The notes below the pieces were generated by a model, which was given only the letters and a program-made list of their open reading frames with translations, searched no databases and was not told the origin of the DNA. This document shows positions 1 through 12,447 of a DNA stretch of 64,000 nucleotides, piece after piece. This DNA comes from Anopheles merus. Lineage: Eukaryota; Arthropoda; Insecta; Diptera; Culicidae. Position numbers and translations under genes: made by a program. The stretch is from positions 43,051,797-43,115,796 of the forward strand of contig NC_054082.1 in NCBI RefSeq assembly GCF_017562075.2. The letters run 5' to 3'. Every line of letters starts with the position of its first letter. The stretch's first letter is position 1.

Positions 1-422
1 ATTCTACAATAACGGCTAACATTGCAGCAATCAAATGCTGATATACACAATAAAAATGCACCAGCATGACAAGCGCGCACATACACATACACGTATACAC
101 TACGATGATGTGGAAACAGAAAATCATAATCGTCTAAGGAATGAATAATGTCTAATATTCTACACGATGTGATAACAATCCTGATTTAACATTGGTGGAA
201 CTGTAGTCAGCAATGCGCAGTATATCAGAGATTGTATGTTCCAAACATATGATGATTAGATAGGGTTATGAGGGAAGGTATCCTCCAAACATAGGGAAGA
301 TATAGGGTTTTCGTAGCATTTAGTCTAAAGCATGAATTTCATACTTTCTTGTTCTTTTTTCATCACTAAACACACATACAAATGCACATCCAACTGATTG
401 CAAATGGAAAAGAACTACTTAC

Positions 423-3400
423 ACTGGACTGCTTTCTCCATCGCCCTCGTCCTCACTTGGTATGATATTCTGTTCGTCGACGCAGAAATCGAAAGCTTGG
501 TGTGACCGCTGGCTTTGCCCACCGGAGAGCACGCTCAAATCAGCGGTGGATGTAACGGAGGTATCGGCCAGCGATTTACGTGAGCTTCCTAGAAGCGATC
601 CACCATCTTCCGACTCTGGAATGTGTACTGCAATTGAAAAAGATACACATGAAAATGGGTTTTATTTGCTACATTGTCTAAGCTCGGGATAGTTGCTGTT
701 TGTGTTTCAAAATGTGCATAGTCCGGTAAACGATGGCCTCGTTAAGTAGCTCGTAGTGGAAACGAATAGAAAGAGTTCGTTATAAACTTTTGTTCGGGTT
801 TGTGCAGAGCGATTGTACAGTGCTTAATCCAGTAAGCAGATATTACATAAGAATTTTAAAGACAACTGAGTCGAACAACATCATAACTACACACCTTGCC
901 TCTTTACAATGTCACCGACAAGCATTAGGGTGGAGTAAGAAACACAAGCAGAAATAGGAATATACGCCTCAAATGCAAACCCGGGGCAATACTGCGTGTT
1001 AGAAGAAAACATACGAAAATGTGAGAACGAATGAGAACATTTACTGATGCACTAAAAATTACCCGGTATTCGTGATTAGCATCATGAATGGCGTTATTTC
1101 GTTTCGTTTTTCAAACTTTTTGCTGTTGCTTAATAAGACACAAAGGGGCTTACCTGTATTTAGCTGTTGTGTTGAACCTCCTGGAGCGGTAGCGATTCGA
1201 TTGAGATTCGCAATTTCCTGTTCGGTTATTTCACGCCTAAAGGAAAGGGAGAAGATTATAACCATAATCATCATACATTCATTTTTGTAGCATTCGTAAA
1301 GTTATGAACACTTACTTGAGCTTTACTGTTTCTGTGACTTCTTTTTCTGTTTCGCTAAATTCCTGCTTTCGTCGTCCAATCTGAAACAGGTAGCAGTACT
1401 TTATGAAAGAACTAACACAAGGAGAAAAAAGTTTTTTTTTATTCTGGAATCAAACGCTGTTACCTGTGCGGCCGCAGTGGGCTCCACGAATACGCCGAAT
1501 TCTTTTTTCGGAAGTTCGATTTCACTCGGTGGCGGTGGCAGGTCTAAACCTGCCTTACGCAGTTCCTCCATGCATTGCTCTAGATTCTTAATTACCGTAT
1601 CGTCGTCGTAGCCAAATCTTCACATAGCCGTGTCTGTAGAAACAAATAAAGATGTCAGAATGCCATGCGATAGTAACGATCAGGATGAATAAAAAAAAAA
1701 GATCAGCAATGCATTATCGAAACTATAGTTTACCTGTATATACTGCACAATTTGATCCATATCCCGTAGCTTCAGTATATATTGCTTGTGCATACGCAGT
1801 ATGTTATAAGCCATTGCTGTGACCACCTTTTCTCCATCGAGCAGATAAATGTCCCAAACGCGCAAACACAAACTGAACGGAATCTGCACGTCGTTTGTGA
1901 ACAGCAAAAGGACAAAACACGCATGCATAAAACACACACACATACACAGAGACAAACATGTGGACAAACGCATTGTATTGTTATCGTGTATATGGGTACA
2001 AAATAAACCATCCATCGTGATAGTGTTCGTTTGCGAGCGATGTTGTGCGTGTATCACAGCATTGAGCAACCCACCGCCAAAAAAGCAGAAAACAGACAAG
2101 AAACATAAAAATGGTTAGATGTTGAAGCACATGGGAAGATAATCTGCATCCACATAACAAAGAACAGAAAACGTACCCTTTCGATAAACACAACAAAGAA
2201 CCATTTTAACGAGTACAGGATCGAGTCGAGATTGCACTGATCAAAGTGTTTCTTAAGCTTTGGTATGAATTTGGTTATGATTTTGTCGTGATGTGCTAGA
2301 AAACGGGTCAGCTTCGGGAAGCCTGCAAAGAAGGATGTCGTGCAATGTTCAAAAACACACAGAATTAAACCTCGCAGGACCCGCCACCGACTATGTTCAA
2401 GATCGACAACGGTTGTCACACGATTTACCTTCGATGAATAGACCGTGCATTGCGAACTTTGCATCCGCCAGCAGGACGCTTAGTGCCCAGAATGCCTCCT
2501 CTTCTTTCAAGTACATCAGCAGCACTCCTGCTAGTCCGGACATTCCCTGGCAGTAGCCAACCTAGCGGCGGAGACAAAGATACTTAGCAATCGGGTAAAG
2601 ATGGTTCTTCAGACAAACGATATGATGCGCCACGTACCTCCGAATTGTACATACTGTATGCTACCAGTACATTAAACAAACTCTTCTGCATGTCACTGTA
2701 ACGCTCGCGGTAGAAAATGTGATCCCGAAACTGTCGATTTACGTCCTTATCAATCTGACGCGCTTCCGTGCTCCAGTTGCGAGCCAGCTCCAGCATCTTC
2801 TTGTACTTGCCCTCTTCGGCCTTCATCACATGCTCGAGATTGAGAAGCTTACACCAGACCTGTCCACGAATCTTCTCCGGTATTCCTTTAAAGACGCGTT
2901 TGCGTACCTTCGCCTGAACTACTTTATCTTCCCATGGTCGCTTTGCAGGCTGCGAAGAATGTCCGAGCAGTTTGAGCCATTTCTTCACCCGTCCCATTTC
3001 GATTTCCAATGCTTTGGCTTCGTGCGGTTCGCGTTTACGCGGTAACCTTTGATCGTGTATGAATCCATACCTGGAATGAAAAAGCATATGATATCAGTGA
3101 TGTTGTATGTGCCTTTTACACATGTAACAGTTTGATATCTTTATAAACGTATCTCTATGACTATCTTTCTACAAATGTGCTTCAGGTACCATTTTGTATG
3201 CTCGATGAACCTACTAAGCATACCAATGAAATAAACCCTTGAAATTGAATCTGTTCCATAAACAAGTTAGCCGCCCAATAAGGCGGATATTTCCGGCTCC
3301 ACTACTAGAATAATAACCTTGGTGCCTACGTATATTTCGGCCAATTTAATAATGTACATGTATTATTATTTTTCTTCGTAAAGTGCACGTTATTTGTAAT

Positions 3401-3985
3401 TTATGATTGCTAATCAGCCATTTGATTATACAAAAAAAGAACATTATAGATTGTAGAAATAAACTAAAATTAGGAAACAAATCAGTTGCGGGCACAGCAC
3501 AACATAAAGCACACCTATAGCCTTCCTCTATTCGGCTATTTACGGTGCAGTCAGTGCTATAGGAACTGCCCACGCAAAGTGCGCTCTACCACGCACTTTT
3601 GTATCCACTCGTGGGAGTCATGTATGCATGTGGAATACAGCTTCCAAATACAGGCCTAGCAAAAAACGTAAACGCCTCCATGTGCTTTAGATGGTTTTGC
3701 ATGGGAGGAATGTCTTTCGAAACTAGCCAATCATATGTTTTGGCAACTGTGTTATTGCATTAGTTAATTATTCAAACTAACTATTATTAGTGTTACTGGT
3801 TTCGATCATTTCGATGATTCAAAGCAGAATTAATGTTTAATTTACCTATCCGTCTGGTGGTACACTTCAAATTGGGGATCCTCCCATGGATCGATCTCGG
3901 CTCCCGGTTCCCGGCCCTTGTCGTAGCGCTGGAATATTTTTTCCCGTTCCTCCTTCGCTCGTGCTATCAGTGCCTCTTCGTCCAT
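423..3985 (-). CDS. RN-tre: RN-tre / USP6NL-type TBC-domain Rab GTPase-activating protein (3' end outside window; one frameshift)
   Basis: Family role: TBC-domain GAP that speeds GTP hydrolysis by endocytic Rabs and so acts in receptor traffic. Coding exons on the minus strand: 3985-3846, 3070-2638, 2561-2429, 2322-2177, 1883-1734, 1633-1464, 1380-1316, 1236-1154, 627-423, then a GTAAGT donor leads off the left edge. About 508 residues are visible. The start at 3985 gives MDEEALIARAKEEREKI, followed by the family's GAEIDPWED motif. The TBC domain spans roughly residues 105-330. It has the arginine finger in IDKDVNRQF (Arg159) and the glutamine finger in GYCQGM (Gln196). The block GFPKLTRFLAHHDKI closely follows vertebrate USP6NL. 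Oddity: the exon at 1633-1464 is 170 nt, and only 171 nt would keep frame. A base seems lost at the A run 1614-1616, giving a stop at 1592-1594 after residue 347. The downstream frame stays open and family-like, so this is probably an assembly error. Confidence 0.93.
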
Positions 3986-6248
3986 CTTTTGCTACTGTGC
4001 GTTGCTTGCTTGAGAAAACGCGATAGTGTCTACCTTCAAATACCGAAACGATGCGTTTTTTTAACGTATCCAAACAAAGAAAACGGAATCCCTTTTCCAC
4101 TGACCAGCAATCTTAACCGCTCGCGCTCTGCTCACTGCTTTTTTCTATATTTGGTGATGTTGTTAATATCGCAAAATGATGTTGCCATCATTCGCACTTT
4201 GCCAAGCAAACACGTTCGATCGACGGCCAGCATCAACGGGGTGTACGCCAGAGTTGATTCAAACGATAATTTCCGTCCAGTATTTTATTATGCGCCGTGC
4301 GCTGTTTCCTCCCGGACGTCGTTCCGAACGGCTTCCGCAGACGCCTCCTTAGATTCGACGTAAAAGGAAAGCATAGTCGACGCTTTTGTTTAATCACTGT
4401 TCACTGACGCTGTAGCTATTGCTGCTCACACTCGACAAACGCGTATAATTGTGCCACTTAACATTTTGACCAGCGGGACAGAACATCACATTCGGCATAT
4501 GCACATGTGAACATGAATTCAACGTTTTTTCCACTGCTTAGGGTCTGTTGCTGCTATTTTGCACTATCACTGTTGGCTGCAATAAACTGTATCAAATGTT
4601 TCACTATTATGCACACATCTTACAATCTTTCCTTCCCCCAGCTGATTTACGTTGAAAGATGATAAAATTTTCTCTAGCACTACCCTACCGTTCGCTCCAT
4701 TCATCGGAGATAGTGAAAGGCTGACTTCAAAAGGTCGTCGTTGAGTAATTAGCCGAGGAGCGGGTTTGTACCGATTAATTTCATCCAACGAGCAGGGCTT
4801 GTTTGAGAAGTTAATTAATACAACGCTGTGCTACTTCGTTCGTTGTGTGGAGAACAGGACGCGTGCCCATAGCAGCGCTGATATTAGTAGTAGGCGTCGT
4901 CAACGCTGACGTTGGCCACGGAGCAAACGAAACTACCAGCTTCCACTATCAAACAAATCAATCTCACCAATCGTAAACACTAGCAAAACAAGGGCTCTTA
5001 TCTTGCCTTTGCTGAGCGTCGAATGTGCTGTTGGTCAACTTTTTTTTCGTGTTTTGTCGGCCGTGTTGCTCTGTATTGCCACTGTATTGTGTTTCCAGCT
5101 CATGCACCTGTCATCTTTTTTACAACAAACCTCCAGCAATAGCCAAGCGCACCACGTCCGGTCCACGTTTCCCACTAGTTTGCCACTGAGTGCGTTCGTT
5201 CTTCTCTTTGCTTCGGTTCCTACATTTACAACTCATCTGACCCACTTCTCCTCTTGCCGAGAGCCCGGAAGCGTCCCACATTCATTAACCATCTTCCAGC
5301 GCATGGGGAGAGGTTCCGGCCGAGAACGGGAAACTCGGCACCATCGGAAAACACCGTTTGGTGGGTTTTTGGAGCAGCAGTCTTCCAGATACCACGACAC
5401 CTCACACAGTCATCTCACTGTGCCCTTTTCTCCGACGATGTTCACATCCTTTCACTGCTTTCGACCCGACAATTGTGCAACGCAATCAATGTTTATTGAA
5501 CTTTTCACGATGAAGTACACCTGTTTTTCAATGCCTGTACAGGACGGGTTTCCAATCGGCAAAGTGAAGAACAGTAACCTGATTCTAGTTATCCGCACTA
5601 GAGTGCAATGCAGGAAATAACTTAGACCCGTTTGTGGTATGCAGATTCGTGTTAATCTATTCTAGCACACGCGCTAGCAATCGATTTGACATTTTTGGTC
5701 GGTCTACGACGACGGCAGCAAACTCACTAGACGAACTACAATGCCTAGTTTCACTAACACGGATGCTTTTTCTTTTTGGATCACGGGCCAGCAAGGGCAA
5801 TACCTGGCGGAAGGAGCGGTATTTGCTAAGAAAGTTGTCGGAGCAACAGAAAAAAAAACTTACGCTCTGCCTTTGCTCGTTGCACAAATACATGCGCATG
5901 CAGCGCTTGGGATGACGGAAGACCTGTCAAGCAGAACTGTCCAAATTCGAATGGAGCGATAACCAACATTACAATTTCCTTCGAAATTATGTGTTTCATT
6001 GAATATTTGATTAACTAAAATAATGTAACAGTAAATTTTGGGTTTGTATTATTTTTTCCCCGTTTCTCCGATGCATGAATAAGATCATCCTAAATTGGAA
6101 TTTGGAAAATAGACGACGAACGGGGAACAAAATCTTCTGTGGGCTTTTGGTTTGACAGCTGAAGGTTATTTGTAAACATTTCCCAAGTCCACGCAATCGT
6201 GTCCGCTTTGCGTTCAGAAATTGGCCTGCAGTTTAATCCTCTCTCGCC
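3986..6248. promoter_or_regulatory. Divergent upstream region between RN-tre and NDUFAF3
   Basis: These 2.26 kb separate two genes transcribed away from each other, so they should hold both 5' UTRs and promoters. I see no TATA box at a convincing distance from either start and no conserved coding exon. The open frame at 5003-5620 (205 codons) matches no family I know. The boundaries of the untranslated exons cannot be set from sequence alone. Confidence 0.5.
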
Positions 6249-6900
6249 ATGAACGTTCTCCAGGGTTTGAGCCGTATCGCGCATCAATCGCTGCGTCGAA
6301 ACCTTTGGTAAATTCTGAGTATTTGGTAGAACATAATGTTTTATGTAATGACCAATCTCTCTTGTTGGAATGTATCTTTCCGATAGCTCATCGCTGGTTC
6401 GCCGGTCCTCCACCTACGAAAGTGACGGTAAAACTTCAGTCACGATTCTGAACAAGGAGGCCGATGCTGGATTGATGATCAACTCGTACAGCCAGTTTGG
6501 ATTCCGGCTCAATAACGATATGGTCGTCATCGGACCGATGGCCATCTTCTCCCGCACCGTGCTGTCGTGGAACGTCGAAAGCCACGAGGACATCAACGAC
6601 GAGTCGTTGAGCTTGTTCTGCGCTATTGAACCGAAAATTGATGTGCTCGTGGTGGGAATCGGCGACCACACCATAACGCCTGCCTTCTCCAAAAAGATTA
6701 TCGACTTTATGAAGCGCTACAAGATCAACGTGGAAGTGCTCGGAACGGAGCAAGCTTGTTCGACGTTTAATTTTTTAAATGCTGAAAATCGAGTCGTTGC
6801 CGCAGCCCTGATTCCTCCCATGACAATGCGAGTAAACGAGGACGACCTTATGCAGAAGCAAATATCGATTAGTAAATCGTTTGAGGTCTCTGACAAGTAA
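6249..6900 (+). CDS. NDUFAF3: NDUFAF3, mitochondrial complex I assembly factor 3 (DUF498/Mth938-like fold)
   Basis: Family role: acts in the mitochondrion with NDUFAF4 at an early stage of NADH:ubiquinone oxidoreductase assembly. Two exons, 6249-6307 and 6387-6900, are joined across a 79-nt GT-AG intron; 59+514 nt gives exactly 190 codons plus TAA. The first exon encodes MNVLQGLSRIAHQSLRRNLC, arginine-rich and without acidic residues, as expected for a mitochondrial targeting peptide. The globular domain follows (about residues 40-180), with INSYSQFGFRLNNDMVVIGP, then LVVGIGDHTI and INVEVLGTEQACSTFNFL, which are hallmark segments of the family. Length is close to human NDUFAF3 (184 aa). A poly(A) signal AATAAA lies at 6951-6956, only 51 nt after the stop. 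The gene converges with PHAF1. Confidence 0.94.
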
Positions 6901-6950
6901 TCCCGCTGGTTAAACCAAAAGTAGACAGGGTATGTCGAGGTTCTGTATAT

Positions 6951-6956
6951 AATAAA
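6951..6956 (+). terminator. Poly(A) signal of NDUFAF3
   Basis: Canonical AATAAA in an A/T-rich context, 51 nt past the NDUFAF3 stop codon. Confidence 0.7.
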
Positions 6957-8201
6957 AAAGATAGTACTACTGCTAGTGTAGACCGCATGATTCATGATCG
7001 CCAGAGAGCTATTTGCTAGAATTGTGTTTTTCCTTCAAATATCACAGCCAAATAAATCCACTGCGTTTAAGAGTCTTAACTTACAATATTCCTGTTTTTT
7101 ATTTTCTTTCTTTTTCGTATTTTTATGGTACCTTTTTACAGAACATAAAAAGATATTTTAAATCACAATGGTCGCTCTTTTGCGGTTCCTCGTTTTTTCT
7201 TTCTAAAGTTTCTCGCCCGTACTGCCATAAGGTGGTGGACAGTGCGAGTGTGGGTTGACCACAGTCTACGTTGCCGATGGGATTTATGAGAAGCTATTCA
7301 CAAGCCAGCTCTGGTGAACTTCAGGGTTTCCCACAAACGGTGTCCATCTACGCCATTATGTAAGTCTGCACTAGAAACATATTTTACATTGCTTACGTAC
7401 AGTTTTTGGTAGCTTAGTTAATGATCTGTGTTCATTCTTATCCTTTTTTTGCGTTATCTCTTTCGTTTTATCACCCTTACCTTATATGCTTTCCATCTTT
7501 TGAAGTTCCAAAGTTGTTGTTGTGTTAAGCAGCAACGCGTCTTAAAGCTATTCGATAAATTGGAATTAGTAATCAACTAGATCCGCTTGCAGATCCTCCT
7601 GCCTATCGTTAGAGTTCTTGCCAATGCCACAAACGCATATATCGCGACTAAACATCCCAAAGAATAGCAGCAACGAAAAATGTCAAAGTTGCAGTCGGCT
7701 TAACATTAACCATTCGAAACTTATAATTAAATTGCTATTATCCTAACCATCATATATATGTCTATCGGTTTTTGTAAGAAAATAAAAGAGAGAGATGTAA
7801 CCAATAACTATCGAAAAATAAACATAGCAAAACAATTGAAACAGTTCGACACTACCTTCCTTCACCCGAGGGCAACGAAAAACAATCCCAAAGGAAGAGG
7901 AGCATGGCTTGCGTAATGTGCAATGCAATTTGAAGGGATTTAAATACACGTTTTTAATAATATGCCCTTGTTGTTGCTTTCGATTGAATTCGCCTTTTTT
8001 TAAGTTTTACCGAAGGGATGATGTTTTAAGATGATTTACTAATTGGCGGTGATGCTTAGCATGGAGCGGAGCGGATGCATGAACAACGATGTACAACTTA
8101 CAGCAACAGGTTGATGTTGTTTCGAGGCTCATTCCCTACAATAAGGAATTTCGCTTATTGTCGCCGGTCGTTTCTCTGCTCCGACCGGCTGTAGTCGTGC
8201 G
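6957..8201. other. Convergent intergenic region NDUFAF3/PHAF1, probably including the PHAF1 3' UTR
   Basis: A 1.2-kb A/T-rich stretch between two converging genes. The right part is probably the PHAF1 3' UTR on the minus strand. Possible minus-strand poly(A) signals are the TTTAAT near 7952 and TTTATT near 7100, and I cannot choose between them. I see no coding exon or repeat family. Confidence 0.45.
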
Positions 8202-10121
8202 TCATGCAGTGACTCGAATCTTGGACTGCGATGGTTTTGCGTCTTGCAGCGCTGCTTTTAGATCGCTGCTACTGCTCGGCGCCGTGCTGGCAGTGCTACT
8301 AGTGCTACCGGTGCTACTTTTACCAGTGGTTGCGTTCCAATCGGCCACGTGAAATGGTGTCGCTGATTGGTAGAGTGTTATTGAGGCAATATAGTTGTTC
8401 GGCATCACCTCGAAGATGATATCCTGATACCCGTAGCAGAACGTAGACCCAAATACATTTGCCGTGTTGGTCGAACCGGCTCTATGAAGCACCACGGGTC
8501 GTTCTGACGGGGTCAACCGAGTCGCCACTTCGTCCCATTTGGAGTAGGCCGTTATCATAACCGGTGCATCAAGTGGTACGTCTTCGATGACTCTACAAAA
8601 AAACGGATTAGCTCAGTTGTTAACTATCACTTTAAGGTGCTGTTATTTTTCATCTGTTTTTGTATAAAAAAAGCTTCCACTTACTTATCCGCAGCTAATT
8701 CTAGGTGGAACTCACACCGATGATACGTGTTAAAGTTGTAATGACCAGGGTAGTTTGTGTGCATTATGATCTTCTTCGTTTTGTGCGTGCGCGCATCGAA
8801 CAGTACGTCGATGCCGAGGGTAAAGTAGTTGTAGAAGAAGTCACTCCGCTTAGTCTGAACACGTCGGTGGGCGCTCGGGGAATGAATTTTCATCTTATCT
8901 TCACTTTTAAAAAATACCCTACAAGTAATAAACAGCCAACGTCAGGAAGTGTAGAAGACACATCATTTCCTAAGCGAATATTCTTTTCCGATGCGTACCT
9001 TGACGGTGCACCAAGATTGGTGGCTACATCCTGACAGCTATCGCCAAATATAATTTCTCGCGTTAGGCACTGCTTCCTCGGTTCTAGGGACCGGATCGAC
9101 CCTTCACTATACAGCTGCAACCGCAGCCCCCGTGTACCATGCGCGCTGCGCAACACGGTGGCTGCCCCTAGATACAGCTGCTGCTGGTAACAGGACAGGG
9201 GCAGCGGAGGTGGTCGGCTGTCAAGCACGTTCACGCCCGTGTAGATTACCATTTTCGAGACGACCGGGGAAGCACCACTGGGAAAGTGCAACGAGCCGAG
9301 CCCATGTGCGTAACCGGGCTGCAGCTTACTGTCCACCGGGAAGTAGAAGCTTAACCCTCGGAAATGTAGCGTAAATAGCTGCTTGGCCGCATCATACACG
9401 CCCGGATGGGTCGCACCGAACGAATGTTCGATTTCCTCGATCGATGGCACAACCTCGGGCGAGTTGAAGGGCATAGAGCAGTACTTTAGCTTGACTAGCT
9501 TCATGTTGAACACCTCGATCGTCTTTAGCCGCTGCTGAATCGGGTCGAATATTAGACGGATACCGTCCTGGGGCATATTTATAATAATGTCTACGTTAAG
9601 CGGATCCTGAAAAATGTTAAACAAATGTAGTAACCGACGACGCTGCGGATGGTTGATTATGTGCTTACCGTGTCAGAATAAAGCACCTGCACCCCCTTAA
9701 TAATTCCTACTTGCGACTGTATGATGGCAACGGCTTGAGAAAAATGCATTCCTAAAAGTAGGTAAAAGGCAGGTTAGACTTTCACGAGGTAAGATGCATT
9801 GGGGGCGCAGAATGTTAAAATCACTTTAAAAAGCAGATAATACAGATTTTTTAACCTCGAACTCTTATAGAAACAAAATACACTGTAGAAATATGCCGAG
9901 GCCAGAAAAACGTATCGTTAAACTGTGTTGTTTATTTTCCTTCGTGTATGCATCACGCAATCTCAAACAGGCTGTCAGCTGATTCCACACCATAGTATTA
10001 GTGTGAAGCGAGCTATCCAGCATACACATTTTACCACTACACAGGCACAGTCCCATCTGGTGTATGCGTATGACGCGCTTTTACACCGTGTAGGAGGGAG
10101 CTTTTTCATCATTCACTCGTA

Positions 10122-10198
<77 letters not shown>

Positions 10199-10871
10199 AC
10201 ACACACACACACACACAGGCTGCTTATAAACACATACAAATCGTACCAACCCTACAGCAGCCCTTGTCCAACTGCTGGCAAGGGAAAGAAGAAACGACAA
10301 ACAACAAAAGGAATCGAATTTGCACGATCAAACGCATACGGATACTGCAAAAGGGAAAATGCATACGGTGAAGCAAATGTCCCATACGCGAATGTACTAG
10401 TAGGTCGTTTTGGGTTGCATTTTGATTTTGCTGATACCTTTCCTTTTCCAAGGTCACTCCCCCGTTTGGATCGAGAGTGGATTGCAAAATGCCTAGAATA
10501 CGCTTTTGGTGTCAACAAAAGCTGTGCATGCTTTTCGTCATTTTCATTTCTACATGATGGACATTTTTTTCTAGCGACATTGAACGACATTCTATCTAGC
10601 GCTGCAAAGTGGCAAGATCCCGGGATGGGGTAAAATTAAATTAATCATCCAATGGTCAAAAACGGCTGAACAAATAACGCAAGCATCGTTTGGTGGCAAT
10701 CAGCAAAGCAAATCCAACTCTCTAGATGCACACATACACACACTCGATGTTTCATCATTCGTGAATGCTGAAGGGAGGTTCTGTTGCTTTGCAAAGCTTA
10801 CCGAGAACAAATTCCCAATTCTCGGTGGTCGAACCGAGCGAACGCTCTGGAGTAACTTCGAGATCGAGCAT
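8202..10871 (-). CDS. PHAF1: PHAF1 / C16orf70 homologue (UPF0183 family, phagosome/autophagosome assembly factor)
   Basis: Family role: the human protein (C16orf70, MYTHO) is linked to autophagosome membranes through phosphoinositide binding; a structural UPF0183 family otherwise. Five minus-strand exons: 10871-10802, 9751-9669, 9606-8999, 8918-8685, 8592-8202. Phases close and give 461 residues plus TGA (human 422). The start MLDLEVTPERSLGSTTENWE matches the human N-terminus. Other conserved segments are EEIEHSFGATHPGVYDAAKQ, GDSCQDV, DKMKIHSPSAHRR, FFYNYFTLGIDVLFDA, HTNYPGHYNFNTYHRCEF and NVFGSTFCYGYQDIIFEVM. The last 40 or so residues are a Ser/Thr-rich tail that human PHAF1 lacks. Intron 1 (9752-10801) is the largest and carries a long CA run. 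The gene is head-to-head with Usp20-33. Confidence 0.94.
10124..10217. repeat. (CA)n microsatellite in PHAF1 intron 1
   Basis: About 94 bp of nearly pure CA dinucleotide, interrupted only by two CG steps near 10189-10196. It lies inside the first intron of PHAF1 and is probably highly variable in length. The overlapping His/Thr-repeat open frame is an artefact of the run. Confidence 0.97.
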
Positions 10872-11159
10872 CGTGCGCGTGTACTGTTTTTAATGCAAAC
10901 TACGGGTTAAAGTTGAAGCAAACACTCTTTTGTTAACGACTGGCACGAAGAAAACACAGCAAAACGAATTTTTTCACACTTCGTAACTCTTTTACGCAGT
11001 TTTCTTTGTTTTTAATGCTACACTCAAACAAGGTGTCTGCACGGGTCGGATGATGTTGGACGGTTTGACAAGCAATTAGAAAAATAGTCGATGACATTTA
11101 GGATGCGTATTGCCGTATAATTTGCGCAAGTACAGGGGTACAGCATTACCGTTCAAATA

Positions 11160-11531
11160 CAGTAGAACGTCGATTATCCGGGGACGGATTAACCGGCGGG
11201 TGGCTTAACCGTGTGCATGAATTTGACAGTTGGTCTATCATGGCGAACATTTTCTGCCATGATCGGGTTAGCAAAAACATTTGTAGTGCTGCTATCTAGT
11301 GTCTAGTGATATTTTTTGACTTCATTTTTGATAAAAGACCAAATCCATTGATATTGATTCAAAAAATATTCTACTAGTGATTAATCGATTGGTTTAATGT
11401 GAATTCTTAGTCAGACCAGTGAATTTTATAATTTGTATATGATTTTGACATTTCTTGGACCATTATCCATGGAAATCGATTAACCGGAATCCACTCGGTC
11501 CCGAACTGCCCGGATAAACAACGCTCTACTG
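11160..11531. mobile_element. Non-autonomous pogo/Tigger-like MITE, 372 bp
   Basis: The left end reads CAGTAGAACGTCGATTATCC. The reverse complement of the right end reads CAGTAGAGCGTTGTTTATCC. The two termini share at least 20 of 23 positions, and both are flanked by the dinucleotide TA, the usual target duplication of the Tc1/mariner-pogo group. Subterminal motifs GATTAACCGG (left) and CCGGTTAATCGA (right, reversed) repeat the pattern. There is no transposase frame inside. Family assignment is from the terminal motif type; no copy count was possible. Confidence 0.8.
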
Positions 11532-11894
11532 TAGACATAGAACGACAACGTCGAACACGACGACGTCTCGCGCGACAAAAAGTAGCTCAATTTTGCAAAT
11601 GCAACTACCCCAAATAATCATGTAACCGAAAATGCTACCAATTTCTCGTACTAAAAATAATTCAAGCTGGTTTTAAACTGTTAAATGTAGGATTGAGTGT
11701 TTGTGCTTGGGTCAATCCGCACTGTGAAGTCAAGAATCGAACTCGATGTTGTTACGTGCAACATTGTTGCTCGGAAACATATAGCTGAAGTTGTCTATGA
11801 ATCTTGTTGGCAATATTTCTATTTGACATTGTAGAGCGTCAAAAAGTAGGAAAATTAACAGCTCCGACTTTACTTTTTATCTTCCTCTTTCTGA

Positions 11895-12060
11895 AAAAAA
11901 CTCAACCGAAACAGATTAAGCTTAAACGACAGGAAAATTTAATATCCATAGAAAAAACGCTCCATAGATTCATTGGTTTGCTCAATAAATGGCGTATTAT
12001 AACTCATCATTATTTTGCTGTCCTTATCTTGCAATGTGTTTCGACAACAACATCTTAGTT
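11895..12060 (+). repeat. Dispersed repeat, copy 1 (second copy at 45836-46007)
   Basis: About 165 bp shared with 45836-46007 in the same orientation. Common blocks include CAGATTAAGCTTAAACGAC, a shared AATATCCATAG, TTCATTGGTTTG, ATGGCGTATTA and CTTGCAATGTGTTTCGACAA, with small indels between them. Similarity starts and stops fairly abruptly, as expected for a transposon-derived repeat. No coding capacity. Family unknown. Confidence 0.8.
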
Positions 12061-12214
12061 TTAGAATAAAATCAAGGACAACCGTGATTGTCGTGAATTT
12101 TTGATTGTGGCGTGTTTGTGATTTTTTCAAAGAAAGGCAGCGCTCGTGATTCGGGACATTACGATCGAAGTAAGCCATACATTCGTACTAAAACAAGGAC
12201 GGTTTGACAGATAG

Positions 12215-12324
12215 AAAGTGTCGCCAAAAATTGTCGCGGAAGATTTTTTGGTTCGTCTAGAAGCAGTGGAAAGTGTCTCCAACAATTGTTGCGGAAGATT
12301 TGTTGGATCGTCTAGAAGCAGTGT
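12215..12324. repeat. Tandem duplication of a 55-bp unit
   Basis: Two adjacent copies, starting at 12215 and 12270. Both begin AAAGTGTC and share GCGGAAGATTT, TCGTCTAGAAGCAGTG and matching intervals, with a few substitutions. The unit carries no coding signal. Confidence 0.85.
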
Positions 12325-12447
12325 AAGGGTTGCTAAGAGCTTTGTATGAGTTAGCCCGGTTTCCTGGAATATGATTTTTTTTTTGGCTGCCAGTGACAGG
12401 GTTGTCACTCAATCGGACAATTGTGTTATGGTGACAGATGCTTTACC

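Noticed and set aside
5003..5620. 205-codon open frame upstream of NDUFAF3
   Set aside because: No recognisable domain, no splice or poly(A) context, and codon use unlike the neighbouring genes.
9925..10371. 148-codon open frame with His-Thr repeats
   Set aside because: Runs through the CA microsatellite within PHAF1 intron 1.
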